From Carposina sasakii (Eukaryota; Arthropoda; Insecta; Lepidoptera; Carposinidae): a stretch of 64,000 nt of DNA. The notes under the pieces were generated by a model. The model made no database searches. It worked only from the letters and a program-made list of their open reading frames with translations, and was not told the DNA's origin. Positions 11,222-22,872 of the stretch are shown here, piece after piece (the first letter of the stretch is position 1; every line of letters starts with the position of its first letter). The position numbers were made by a program, and so were the translations under genes. Location of the stretch: the NCBI GenBank assembly GCA_014607495.2, contig CP053161.1, positions 3,295,115-3,359,114 of the forward strand, given 5' to 3'.

Positions 11222-12822
11222 TAGAAAGTTTCATAATATGATACTGGCGCCATCGTTCAAGGGAACTATTTGGTGAAATACACGTTAGAAATAGGTCGGC
11301 GGAGGTGTGCCTGCCAATCACGGCGAAGTGGCGTGCGAGGTGACCTTGTCGTGGGGTTCAAATCGATGGATGATTTATTTTTTACATTTTAAACGTTAAA
11401 CGTTTTACCTATAATAACAGTGGCGACTTTTGCATGCATTGAACGGCTCTAAGTAATTTTTTTTATGGTTTAGTAAGAGACAATATGTAACTTTTTTAAG
11501 TTTTCCATTTTAATCTAATTATTTGTAATACCTCATTCACAAATTGTTGATCGTTTTGGTGCAAAGTACGCTGATAACTTTAAAGATATTCCTTAATTTT
11601 ACTTTACACTTCACCTGTACTTAACACCTGCACCTGCAATTCGCAATGTGTAAACAAGGCTTATGTGTAAGTCGAAGAAAATCTAACGATGCTAGATTAG
11701 GTAGGTACAAGCCGTGTACTGACATTGTTGCTTTATAGGGTAGCACTTAATATATGAAATATGGTTTACGGTGTGGCTATTTAAATCCCAGGAACAGCAA
11801 ATTAGGCTAATGGCGCTAAACTGGCACCTTCACAGGCCACGCCCACTTATTCCGCGAATCATAGCAAAGTTGCCAAATTAGCTGCAAGTTTTGATTCGAT
11901 TTCGTTAGTTAAATTTTTTAAGAAGACTGTGTTAAATACTACTTTTACTGAATTTAGTTTGATAAGACGAACAAAAAATTTATTACCTTATCTTATAATT
12001 AAACTGCAGACGTGCTAAAGGAGGCCATTAAAAATAATCTAGAAGATAAACAACGCTTTATTACCTATAACTCAGTTTAGTTCTATCGAATTGTATCTAC
12101 TGTTCGCAAGAAAAAAATTAGAACTAGCTTAAATTTTTTTGTTTCTCACGGTGACCGAAACTGTAGTTGCCTGTGATCGTGATCATAAATGTCAGCGAAG
12201 AGACTGGGCGATTGTCGAATATTAGTCAGTATATTAGTCATTAATCATCATTAGTTTGGGTTGGTCAGATGACTGCTATTAAATAGTCGCCAAATAGCTC
12301 TAAATAAGTCACATAACACAAGACCTCACAATCGTTTGATGTGAGCCCACCATTACGTGAAAACAAAAACTTAAACAATGGTCATCACAACCATAGAGGA
12401 ATAAAAGACTATTCCTCTATGCTGCAACAAAGCCACATCTCTTTCCCAAACAACTAAAAATAGCCACAGATTAACAAACAGAACAAAACGTTTTAATTTC
12501 GATCGATGGCGACTACCCGTAATTATAGGTTAATAAATAAACGTGCCGTAAAGTAATTACTCTATGTGCAACTACGAATTAAAGATAAAAGTAGTTGAAT
12601 TTAATAAGCACATATTTAGGTATCTACAAAGAGCAGAGTCTCCTGTATTGACAACATAGTCCGAAAATCACACTGTGGTCACCAACCCGCCTGTCCAATG
12701 TGGTGACTATGGGTAAAAACTATGGCAGTAGCATTGTGGCGTGCCCTGAGGGAGGTCAACGTCCAGCAGTGGACTGCACAACTTTTCCGACAGAATGAAT
12801 TCAGTGGGACGAAGGTCTAGAT
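11222..12822. other. Non-coding interval
   Basis: No exon is supported. About 11240-11290 resembles a stretch in a CPOX intron near 37600-37650 (GGCGCCATCGTTCAAGGGAA-like), so part of it is repetitive. A 12-bp perfect hairpin lies at 12392-12421 (CATAGAGGAATA arms). From 12650 to 12790 there is a decayed LINE tail ending in the GTCCAGCAGTGGACTGCA motif. Confidence 0.5.
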
Positions 12823-12997
12823 CAGTGGTTCCTAAAGTGGTCCAGATGGACCCCCAGGGGTCCACAGGAAACTCGATGGGGGTGTACGTTGGCGTGAAAT
12901 AATGGGGGTTCTAAATGTGGTGTAGGCCTGTAGGGGTCCAACAGAACCAGTTAACTTTGAAAAGGAGTCTATGAGAAAAAAAGTTTGGGAATCTCTG
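12823..12997. mobile_element. 175-bp hAT MITE, copy 1
   Basis: It begins CAGTGGTTCCTAAAGTGG, with an imperfect inverted partner at the other end (AAGTTTGGGAATCTCTG). The flanking 8-mers GTCTAGAT (12815-12822) and GTCCAGAT (12998-13005) differ at one base and look like an aged hAT target duplication. A second copy of identical length is at 44334-44508. Confidence 0.75.
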
Positions 12998-13284
12998 GTC
13001 CAGATCAAGCCCAATGAGCTCTTTGAATCTACCAACTGAAAAAGTATAAAGCTTTCAAACCTAACATGTCTATTGTCCAGTTCGAATGTACTGCAGTCTA
13101 TCAGGGTAAATTGATAACGGCGTTTAGTATTCATCCCCTAACGTGGGGGCTGATTTATTTGGGGGCGGAAGTAACCCTTAATTGATATAGATGGAACTAG
13201 AGCCGTGTTGCTTCGATATTGTTGCCGTTGGTAGGAACAAGATGAAGATTAGACTGAATATTATTATCTATTATTAGGGGACGC

Positions 13285-13366
13285 AACAGGGTAAATTCTA
13301 TCGGCCCTTGGTGCTCTGCCTACCCCGAAAGGGATAAAGGCGTGATTATATGTATGTATGTATATT
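13285..13366 (-). repeat. Dispersed repeat R1, fragment
   Basis: Read in reverse this is the 5' part of a short repeat (CATACATACATATAATCACG, then CCTTTATCCCTTACGGGGTA) present in about nine places in the window. It has no coding capacity. Only the first 80 bp are present here. Confidence 0.7.
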
Positions 13367-13824
13367 TGGGAGTACGGAGAATGACATAACGAACGAAGTC
13401 GCGGGCAACAGCTAGTAAACAATAATAACGTGTATCTGTATAACATTAAAATCACATGTGCTTGGTTTAAAATATTTAAGGCACTTAACTGTAAAAGCCT
13501 TTCAGGATAGACGCTGAAATAATCCTTGATAATAAACATACCGCAACCCTTGCCAAGCGACTTCATACCTTATCGGTATACATTAAGAATCATGCTAGTT
13601 TCATTTTAAACTTGTGTTTACTGCTGTAAAACGTCCTTCAAGAGTTTCAAGTGCATTTTGAACCTTGAGTGGATGCCATAAGAGTCATGAGATGGTACTT
13701 AAGTCAGGGTTGTATATCTGTCACGGCTGGTTTCTTGCAGTTAATCTCCTTAAGCAGGAAAATGCTATTTGAGTTTATATTTTATTTAAGTAGGAAACAA
13801 TATAATAAATAATGTATGGATTAT

Positions 13825-13963
13825 AAATAAAATAAAATAAAAAAATCACCCGAGTGAGATTTGAACTCACGACCTCTCGCATTCGGTGCATCGCTCTAAC
13901 CAACTGAGCTATCGGGTCACTTAACTCGGAAGACGAATTTTATCATCTCTTTTAAATGACGTT
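13825..13963 (-). mobile_element. tRNA-headed SINE with 17-bp TSD
   Basis: On the minus strand there is a leader like that of 744-886. It is followed by a well-kept tRNA-like body starting GACCCGATAGCTCAGTTGGT, with a B box (GTTCAAATCTC), and then an A/T-rich tail. The 17-bp sequence AATAATGTATGGATTAT occurs on both sides (13808-13824 and 13964-13980), the signature of LINE-mediated retroposition. The anticodon arm is irregular, so I prefer SINE to a functional tRNA gene. Confidence 0.85.
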
Positions 13964-14531
13964 AATAATGTATGGATTATTACGTCAAATGTGTATAAAA
14001 TATATGCCTAATGGCAAATTATTAATATTAATTCGGGTTATTTTAATTAGGTTAGTTCCAGAAAGTAGAACTACTGATACTATATTGAAATTAATAACCA
14101 TAAATAATTATTGAAATATAACTTACATAGATCAGCTTTAATTACCATGTAGGTACAAAAGCCACCGTATTGAATAAGGCTTCATTATAACACACTTTAC
14201 CAGAGGGGGTAAATAAACCGGTCTGTGCGAACTTTCTATTACTACTGATTTAATACTCAAAAATAATCTAAATATAAGCCACAATTTGAACAATAAAATC
14301 ATTATAACTACAAAAAAATATCCCGTTTCCATTTTACGATCTAATTAAACCTTTTATCGCATTAAATGTAATATAACGAGATGAAAATTATATTTTACCT
14401 AAAATATACGTAGGTACATATTAACTACTAATGGTTATTATCAATATTATTAAGCTAATATCGGAATAACATTAATTAATGACGTGAAAATAATGTTAAC
14501 ATTAACACCGTGATAAAAATATATTATCTTA

Positions 14532-14797
14532 TATGCTGCTCTGGGAGTGAAAAAATAACGTGTAATACTACAGCTGCTTCTCTTCCCGGGCATACTGTAC
14601 AAGTCAGTAGAGGGACAAGAGGGTCTTGGTGTTTTGTAGGCGATGGGCTGACCACCTGTCACTACTAACCGAACTTGTACATCTCTATATACCCTCAAAA
14701 TTGGTCAGAAGTGGCACCATGTGGTTCTATCGGCCCTTAGTGCTCTGCCTACCCCGTAAGGGATAAAGGCGAGATTATATGTATGTATGTATGTATA
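14532..14797 (-). repeat. Dispersed repeat R1, full-length copy
   Basis: A near full-length R1 copy on the minus strand. It starts with (CATA)n ATAATC, contains ACGGGGTAGGCAGAGC and ends with TCACTCCCAGAGCAGCATA. It is alignable along its length with 15959-16208, 41402-41674 and the split copy at 43021-43690. Confidence 0.8.
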
Positions 14798-15273
14798 AAA
14801 ATATTTAGTTATAATTACTAATTATGTTTAAATAATTTCACATCACATACCCTGTTCAAATAAAAAATACCCCGCTCTACTTAACGTGGCTGTAGCATTT
14901 TCTCCGAGATCTTGCAGTCTCGGCTCGAAACACATGTGTATATGTTATGTATGTATGTATACCTATACATATACAGTATGATATAAGCTTTTGAACGTCA
15001 CGCATAACTTAGCAAGTTAGTTCCCTACGGTCCAACCCCGCAAACTATTTGCTCAGAGCTGCTTAATTAATAGACAACTTTGAGGTATCCAAGGTATATT
15101 TTACACCCTCATACCTACGCAGGGTACGTAGGGACACAAATGTCTCTATATGGCCAGCCCTTTTGACATCTCTAAGCACATTTATGGACTTAATGTGTAC
15201 TGAAGACGTGTTATTTTGTTATGAGCGTAAAGTTTCATATACTCACACAATATTATATCTACGTTTATTTATA

Positions 15274-15577
15274 CATATAATAAAAATGTAATGGATCGCT
15301 GTCTGTACATGGAAGATATATGAGAAAACATAAGGAGACCTTTATCAACGCAATAGTACCCAAAAAAATGATTTTTGGAATTTTTGTCTGTGTGTCGGTT
15401 CGTCTGTGCGTTTGTGCACGCTAATCTCAGAAACGGCTGAACCGATGCAGTTTTCAGGAATATATGGTGACAGGTCCCACTTAACATATAGGCTACTTTT
15501 TATCCCGGATAATGTCGACGTTTTGTTTTTTTCTGTAGTCCACGCGGACGTAGTCGCGCGCGTCCACTTTAAATACT
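15274..15577. repeat. Dispersed repeat R2
   Basis: A repeat about 300 bp long, with one end ATAATAAAAATGTA and the other reading CCACGCGGACGTAGTCGC. It includes CTCAGAAACGGCTGAACCGAT. Copies or parts are at 16770-16940, 44964-45165, 45482-45809, 47773-48085 and 54849-55155, with tails in both blocks of the 3.2-kb duplication. It has no transposase, so it is a non-autonomous element of unassigned class. Confidence 0.75.
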
Positions 15578-15958
15578 ATACTACTACCAATAGGAATAAC
15601 ATACACGTGGCTGTTTCCCGAGATGGGGTAATCATACAGGATCATAAAGGAAATCTCACAGCCATGTTTAGCTTAGTGGGGAACTCGTGTATTCTCTCAG
15701 GCAACAAGCTAGCAACTGCTTAAGAAAGCTTAAGTTTTAACACGCTTCATTGCTTAAATAATGTTTAAATAGTTTTACTTTCATTTATTTATTTCATTTA
15801 AATTTGTGCTAGCATGTAATTGTGATACATAATATTATCGTGTGCTCCTGTCCAACTTGTATCTTAATGGAACTGTTATGTATTATGTTGGCTTTCTAGT
15901 TTAATAAATAAACTTGTCACTGAACATTTACGTCTGGCCCCACTACGCATTGTATGAG

Positions 15959-16208
15959 TTAAATGCCTTTATCCCCTACGGGGTAGGCAGAGCATCAAGG
16001 GCCGATAGAACCACATGGTGCCACTTCTGACCAATTTCGAGGGTATAGTTGAGATGTACAAGTTCTGTTAGAAGTGACAGGTGGCCAGCCCAAAAAACAC
16101 CAAAACCCTCTTGTCCCTCTATTGACTTGTACAGTATGCCCGGGAAGAGAAGCACAGCTGTAGTATTAGTTACGTTTTTTTTTCGCTCCCAGAGCAGCAT
16201 AGAAGTAT
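15959..16208 (+). repeat. Dispersed repeat R1
   Basis: Plus-strand R1 copy lacking the (CATA)n start. It runs from CCTTTATCCCCTACGGGGTA through the TGACAGGTGG core to CTCCCAGAGCAGCATAGAAG. It is the inverted mate of 14532-14797, about 1.2 kb away. Confidence 0.75.
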
Positions 16209-16769
16209 ATTTTAATGATATCAAATATATGCAGATCTTCAAACAAACTGAAAAGAAACCTAAAAACTCCAGCTATTTTCATACGAAGTTCGAACACTCA
16301 TTTGTCTGGGCCGTATAAAAGAAATATAAAGATCATAACGGAGCTTACAGCTGTATAAGAGATATATAACAGTACCTTTATGCAGACATTGCTCTGATGC
16401 CGCTATCATCACAAGCTGGTCCCTTTTATAGTTTAATGTTTAGGTTTTATGACGTCGTTCATTATTAATGCGAAGTCGTAGCATAATATCACAAATTTGA
16501 AAAGTTTGAGTTTAGGCATGTTCGGACTAACAGGTACAGCTGGTAATGCTCGTAAAAATGTAAAACACATTAAACAGTACTCCAAAACGCAGAGAAATAC
16601 GCCTACAGCAAGGCAAACAGCCTTAAATATCCCTTAGGGGATGATTTTTCCCTTAACTTGTAGCAAATTAGCGAGGTTTTGTGACGCAACACTTAATTAA
16701 ATAAGCCAGGAATATGTACATGTGGCTGGAAACTAAATATCTGAATGAAGCATATTCTTATTACAACAC

Positions 16770-16940
16770 TAGTGGACGCCCGCGACTCCGTCCGCGTGGA
16801 CTGCAGAAAAAACAAAATGTCAAAATTTTCCGGGATAAAAGTAGCCTATATGTTAAGTGGGACCTGTCATAATACATTCCTGAAAACTGCATCGAAATTG
16901 ATCCAGCCGTTTCTGAGATTAGCGTGCACAAACATCGATC
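16770..16940. repeat. Dispersed repeat R2, partial
   Basis: The end ACTAGTGGACGCCCGCGACT and the following 150 bp match the R2 consensus visible at 47773-48085. The remainder is missing. Confidence 0.7.
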
Positions 16941-19522
16941 CGTTACAATTTCATTGTATGTATAGTAGATTGGGTCGGGTATCTTAGTCTAACTACTAGA
17001 CATATCTATCTAAATTAACGCATATTTTCCGGAGGGGTAGACAGAGATTACGGACCTCCATTTACTACGATCCTGACATATCTTTTTTTTCGTTATATCC
17101 ACTGTCATACTTCATTCACGCTCGTCGGTTTAATAGGTACACTTGATCAAACCTTTCTCTAGATTTTTTTTAATTTGGTTTGTTATAAACTTTTTGTCAA
17201 GTCTTCATTCATGCATTCTAAACGAGGCTGTAAATAGAATGCTATTTTTGCCATGCAACCAGCCGTATATGTACCTATGTAATTTAATCAGAGCAACAAG
17301 ATAGCAATTCGCTATCTGTGTACATGTATACCTACGACCTAGGGATACCTCCGGCCCTATGTCCTCACAGGATTGACTTCGGACTTCTAAATCCAGGTAG
17401 GTAGTCAACACATGTCATGTGCAGACCCAAGTTTGGCAATATCGCATTTCTAAGGGAATGGAGAGGGTTAATATAACAGGTTTATTTTAGAATATGACAT
17501 GTATCCATTGACCTTCAGTTGTTGAAAAATTTTCTTTGAACAGCTTTGTAAAATGAAAATATGACGAAAGACACTTTAGAGCATGATACACTCGATTGTA
17601 TAATTATAAATATAAATATTCACACACTACACAACACATTAACCTAGTCCCATACTAAGATCCCTAAGGTCTTGTGTCGTGGGTACTAAGTAACGGTATA
17701 TAAATACATAGATAAGTATAGAAACGTCCATGACTCGGAAACAAACATCGATATTCATCATATAAATTTTTGCACCTACCGAGATTCGAACCCTATTCGG
17801 ACCTATGGCGTCGCAGGCAAGGCCAGTACCAACTACACCAAGCGGCCGTCAATTATATATGTATGTATGTGTATATACGTAGTCGAGCTCAACATCACCA
17901 AACAGAAAAAGGAAAAAACCTCAAGCTCATTTAGACGCTTATACAAACAAAACCAAATAACTTTTAGAGCCAGATAAAAGCAAATATAGGCGTAAGAAAG
18001 TTAACTGCGTAAGAGTAGTAAAGCTCCGTCTTATAACGTTACTCAGCCGATGAGAAAACCTACCCTAATTCTAGGCCTACCCTTCACTGCCTACCCTTAA
18101 AACCGAGATAGTGTTCGTAAAAGCTATAAAACGAAGGTTCTATGAAAAATAGGTAGGTTGTAGTAGGTTATATTAGAAACGAAAGAATTTTTAAGAGAGA
18201 GTTAAGTATCAAAAATACTGATTGGACTACACATAAAAGAAGTCTCATTACTAGTATAATGACTTCTTTTTTCATTTGGTACCTACCTACAATTAAACCC
18301 AAAATATCGTTTATGTGAAAAAACATAGTTACGTACTTACTTTAAATTTAATTTGAGGATGAAATTATGTTTTAATCATACCTGAAAACAAAAGAAAACG
18401 AATTTTAGGAAATGGTAATATACAAATGTAGTCAGAGTACCATGGAAGTTGCATAAAAGTACCTAAATAACGAGCAGATCCCATTAATTTTTAAGTCAAC
18501 CAAAACATAAAACTTTCAAGGTACATCATGTTTTCCATAAAAGTCCCAGACGACCGACAATATTTCGCGTCATGGCGTCCTTGACATGGCAATTTTAATT
18601 TGGAACGTCTCCAGACTATAATGGTTGCCAAATGCTTTCTCTATGATTCTTCCTAAACTAAACCAAGGTCAGGGTATTGACCCCCCATGGAGAGGAGATG
18701 TAAACAGTCTGTGTTGATATTTTGGTAGGAACTTGGCGATAGAATGCAATGGAAAGTGCACAGCTTAAACTTTGTGTTCTATAATGCAAGCGGTGATGTG
18801 ATAGCCAGTTGGACGGAATAGGTTCGAATCCTGCCATTGGCCTGTATCACTGAATAATATGAATTTATTTTATGTACGGATTTTAATATTCTAAAAATTG
18901 TCACTTAGCTTTAGCCGAATTAATAGAGTTGGTATCAGAGAGGCAGCCGTAAAAACAAACATCAAATCATTGACAATAAACAGGGTGTAACAGTAGGGGT
19001 ATGTTAAGCGAAAAGCTATGTAAATAGCCCGCTTGTCACAAAAGAGATCTCACTGTCACGTATTAGCAATAACGAATCCAAACACACATTACATTAGTGA
19101 CAACTCGGGCTCATCGTCAGGAAGATGTCTTTTGAGTATTTTCAGTAGACTCTAACATGCATTCACGTTAAGTCAAAAAATTAAAATAGTTACGTAATAA
19201 AACCTACATAGATAGAACGACCAGTATCCGAAAATTGGCTATCAGGCAGGAGCAGCCAACCCGAGCAGGGGTCACGGTATCCTGGCCGGCGGATCGATAC
19301 CCGCAGTGCAAACTTACGCCTGTGACAATAACGTACACTAATTGTTATGTAAACAGACAAAATCAGGGTCGCTTCCTCGAAAGCAGGATGTATACGGATA
19401 CGGTGCTAACTAATGCCGAAGAGCAGAAAAGGTAGCAGGACTTTCCTCTGCGCAGTTCCGCGTGTACCTAGTAGGTACATAGTTCAAACGACAAAACTGT
19501 TTTCTGTCGCTAAGTGGGTATA
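16941..19522. other. Non-coding interval with SINE and MITE pieces
   Basis: No exon is supported. 17015-17085 carries a CCGGAGGGGTAGACAGAGA motif distantly like R1. 17620-17851 is a SINE. 18785-18845 has a weak tRNA-like GGTTCGAATCCTGCC. 18980-19030 is a truncated end of the TACAGGGTGTAACA MITE. Confidence 0.5.
17620..17851 (-). mobile_element. tRNA-derived SINE (family B)
   Basis: It aligns over its whole length with 3042-3272. On the minus strand the head has an A box close to TGGTGTAGTTGG and a B box (GGTTCGAATCTC), followed by the same body ending CTAGGTTAATGTGTTGTGTA. A few small indels separate the two copies. Confidence 0.75.
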
Positions 19523-19786
19523 TACAGGGTGTAACAGAAAGGGTATGTTAAGCGAAAAGCTTTGTAAATAGCCCACTATAGAGAACCTATTTCCAAAATT
19601 TGAGACTCGAAATCACATTTTTATTTTTCAAGATTGTATGAAAATTCCTGAGATATTAAAAAATTCTCCATACTATCGGGAAAAATAAACATGTGATTTC
19701 GGGTCTCAAATTTTGTGGATAGGTTCTCTACAGTGGGCTATTTACATAGCTTTTCGCTTAACATACCCTTTTTGTTACACCCTGTA
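19523..19786. mobile_element. MITE of the TACAGGGTGTAACA family
   Basis: Full-length copy with TACAGGGTGTAACA and its inverted end, flanked by TA. It is very similar along its length to 5696-5960, which suggests recent spread. Confidence 0.85.
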
Positions 19787-22187
19787 TAGCCTTAACTTTA
19801 AGCTAAACGATTTTTTTTTTGCATTGTGCGCGGTGCAATATAGTTAAGCTTATTTAAATTCATTACTTTTATAGCAGGCAAGTATACAATTTTAAATACA
19901 TCTAATACATAACATAATATTTAACTGTTTCCTTTAGAAAGGTAAACCGACTTCACTGAAGTAGAAAGCTGATTAAACGCGCCAAAAAATAGTTCCCATA
20001 TTGCATATCAATATGAAACCTACTAAATTGTACAAATTTAGTCACAAATTTTTGGCAACACCGTAACAATTTGGGCGTAATTTCCTAATACCGGGTGAAG
20101 GCCGCGGCCGGGTCACCTGACGGTCTTGACACGGCCGAGCCGGCTGGCAGGATGCCACTGATGCGTCCGGCAGCCGGAGCTCCGCCCGGCTTTAGGCAGA
20201 ACATCGTTAGCATATGTTTACGACTTAAAGCTGCATTAAAAATAGATGCCGATATGTTTTCCGCATATTTGAGTGTCTACCACACACAACGCAACGTCAT
20301 TTGCTTTTGCCTTTTTTTATTTTTCCATATTGTATATATCATCCAAGTTTACGTGTGTAGAAAATAATTTCTTAATTTGAACTATCAACGATTGGACAAG
20401 CACTTGAGAACAAGGGTAGGTACGTTAATTGTCAAACTAACGCCCTTCCGACCTACATCCCGTCCTTAAATTAAGCAGCGTCTCCTCAATAATTTGCCGG
20501 CGCCGCTGTGTAATTACGGCGGGCTAATCACGCTCTGTTACTAACAAATTCGTTTAAAATAACAACAAGGACCATTAAAGGGATAAAGACTACAAAGTTA
20601 CAAAGGAAAACCAAATGATGTCATAAATTAGGCTGTATGTAGTGACGCTACCTTTGCCTACACATGATTCTTTAAAAAAAATATGGTTGTGTTGCCATTA
20701 CCAAGACAAAAATTTCTACTATTAAAAAATTTGATCCTTTTTATTCGCAAAAGATATTCATCAAATAGACTAGACTAGCTGGGTAATATACGTATGGCGG
20801 TAAACCCAGCTGTCTCTGAATTAACATAACCAAGTCGCAAACGAGGCCAATGTGTCCGCACACGCGAGGTGTGAACCTAAAATGTTCTAAAATATTTTTA
20901 TACGTGTGTGATGGCAGTGAAAAAGTCAAGAAAATAGATTCAATGCTACCAAATTGCTAAAAAAATTGTGCAATATAGCGAAAGAGGTGTGTCAGGATGA
21001 ACACAGCAAAATAAAGTCGGCGATCTATGGTTACCTACCTCAGGAAAAGGACATGATTTTATGTACCTCACAAGTAATAGTGATTGTGTGCCAAACATTG
21101 ACCTATAGATATTTTAAATTTACAACAACCGTATACTAAAAAGGTATAAAATATTATATTTAATCGAAAATGAAGGTTTTTTCTCTAAACAAGAGCTAAA
21201 ATTCAACCCTTTTAGGGTAGGTAGGTGGGTGGTACAGTAAATAAACAGAATGAGTATACCTACGAGAGTAAATTACTATGCACAAAGAGCTCTTCCCTCT
21301 TTAATTAGTATCACGACATAATTAATTCCACGACTGGACCCATTTTTCTTTGGCGGTATTTTTCCTACGAAATTAGGTGCTTTTATGGCCCAGTACCGTT
21401 TCTAATATTTCTTTTCTCCTTAAATTTCCATATTTTTCATAATTACTATACAGCTTGAAGTTTCATAATGGACTGGGGTTTTTAATTATGTCCATCCTGA
21501 GCAGTAATTACGGAATAGTTGAAATCGTTTTATAAAAGGTTTTTTTAACTCGCGCTGTGTATTTTTCCAAACATTTCTAATATTTTTTTAAGTAAACATA
21601 CATATTTGTAATATATAAATGTACATATATGATTTATATAGACTACTTATAGAATACTAATTAGATATATGATTTATATAGACTACCTATAGAATACTAA
21701 TTAGAGAAATATAGATGACACGAGCTGGACACCCAGCTTAATATAAGCATCAAAATGTTGCCATATAAAAGTTAATGTTACAATTTGTTAATTTCTAACA
21801 ACATAAAACGTTGATACAGCCCTTAACATCTAAAACATCCTCCAACCCATAAATCACTAGATGCCCGCACGATTTGATCCGCCTCAGCATTATGTCAAGA
21901 CATATGTAATGCCTAGTCATGCTATTCTTCACGTTACTTTCCACACAACTTACTGTTTACTGAAAGGAGACAGGCTTAGTGCCGTCCCCCTCCCCCACGT
22001 AGGAGGAAATAGTGGAGCCACAGAATAGATAGAGCACACACGTGAAGCAAGTCTATCTTTAGCTTGACCGACTTCCAAACTGTATGTTATAATATCACTA
22101 TGTCACAATGTTGTACATAGACTAATTATTTTTATATTTGACCCTCAATCAATATGGAGAAAACCTCGCTGATGTTCTTTTCCATTA
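19787..22187. other. Mostly unique non-coding DNA
   Basis: No exon is supported. Two islets stand out from the AT-rich background: a GC-rich stretch at 20095-20215 and a mixed block at 20440-20560 (GCCGGCGCCGCTGTGTAATT). Neither is repeated in the window. 21625-21704 is a 40-bp tandem duplication. If the Tomosyn-intron reading is right, these are candidates for intronic regulatory elements; that is inference. Confidence 0.45.
21625..21704. repeat. 40-bp tandem duplication
   Basis: Two adjacent copies of a 40-bp unit starting ATATATGATTTATATAGACT differ by very few bases. The sequence is AT-rich and non-coding, and is probably a replication-slippage product. Confidence 0.8.
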
Positions 22188-22263
22188 TACAGGGTGTAAC
22201 AAAAGCTATTAAAATAGCCCATTATAGAGAACTTTTTGGCATTAACTGTTTTGTTACACCCTG
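22188..22263. mobile_element. Internally deleted MITE
   Basis: Both ends of the TACAGGGTGTAACA family are present but only 76 bp long in total, so nearly all of the interior has been lost. It documents decay of the family in this region. Confidence 0.75.
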
Positions 22264-22872
22264 AAGAAACACGATAAGATATATTTTAAATCACGAAGAA
22301 ATAATGTACATAGAGCTAGTAATGGAATAGCTCGTAAAATGTTATAAGCAAATTACAGTGAGACGAAGTATTTTATGTGAAGATGTTCTTCTACAATTAT
22401 TCCTACCCAACATAGTGAAGGAAATAGGTCGCGAAAGAAACCCTCACTCGCAACCCAATTGTATTTGCGGGAATTCCCCCTGTGCGGTATTCGATTCGAT
22501 CGTATTTCTACCCACGAGTAATAGATTTGTAACAGAAATTCTATTTATCTCCGAAACGTATTGAAATAACTAAATTACATTAGGATATCATGCACAGAGA
22601 ATAAGTAGATAAAAAGATTTCGTTACTTCGACTTTCATTTTACGAATTATATTATATCTAAAGGTGACCCAAGATCCCTTTCACCTTTAAGAGCTAATGA
22701 TGTTACAGAATCGATTAGAAAACTTTTCCCTGGCGAGCATTCGCATCTATAACTATACTATATATAGTGGGACTAGGTTAATGTGTTGTGTAGTGTGTGA
22801 ATATTTATATTTATTTATTTATACGCAACCAACAATATCCCTTAAAAGCTACGTGAATAATGTACAAACAAT

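Noticed and set aside
13848..13919. Functional tRNA gene on the minus strand
   Set aside because: The D and T arms look good, but the anticodon stem does not pair properly. The tail, leader and 17-bp flanking duplication show it is a SINE.
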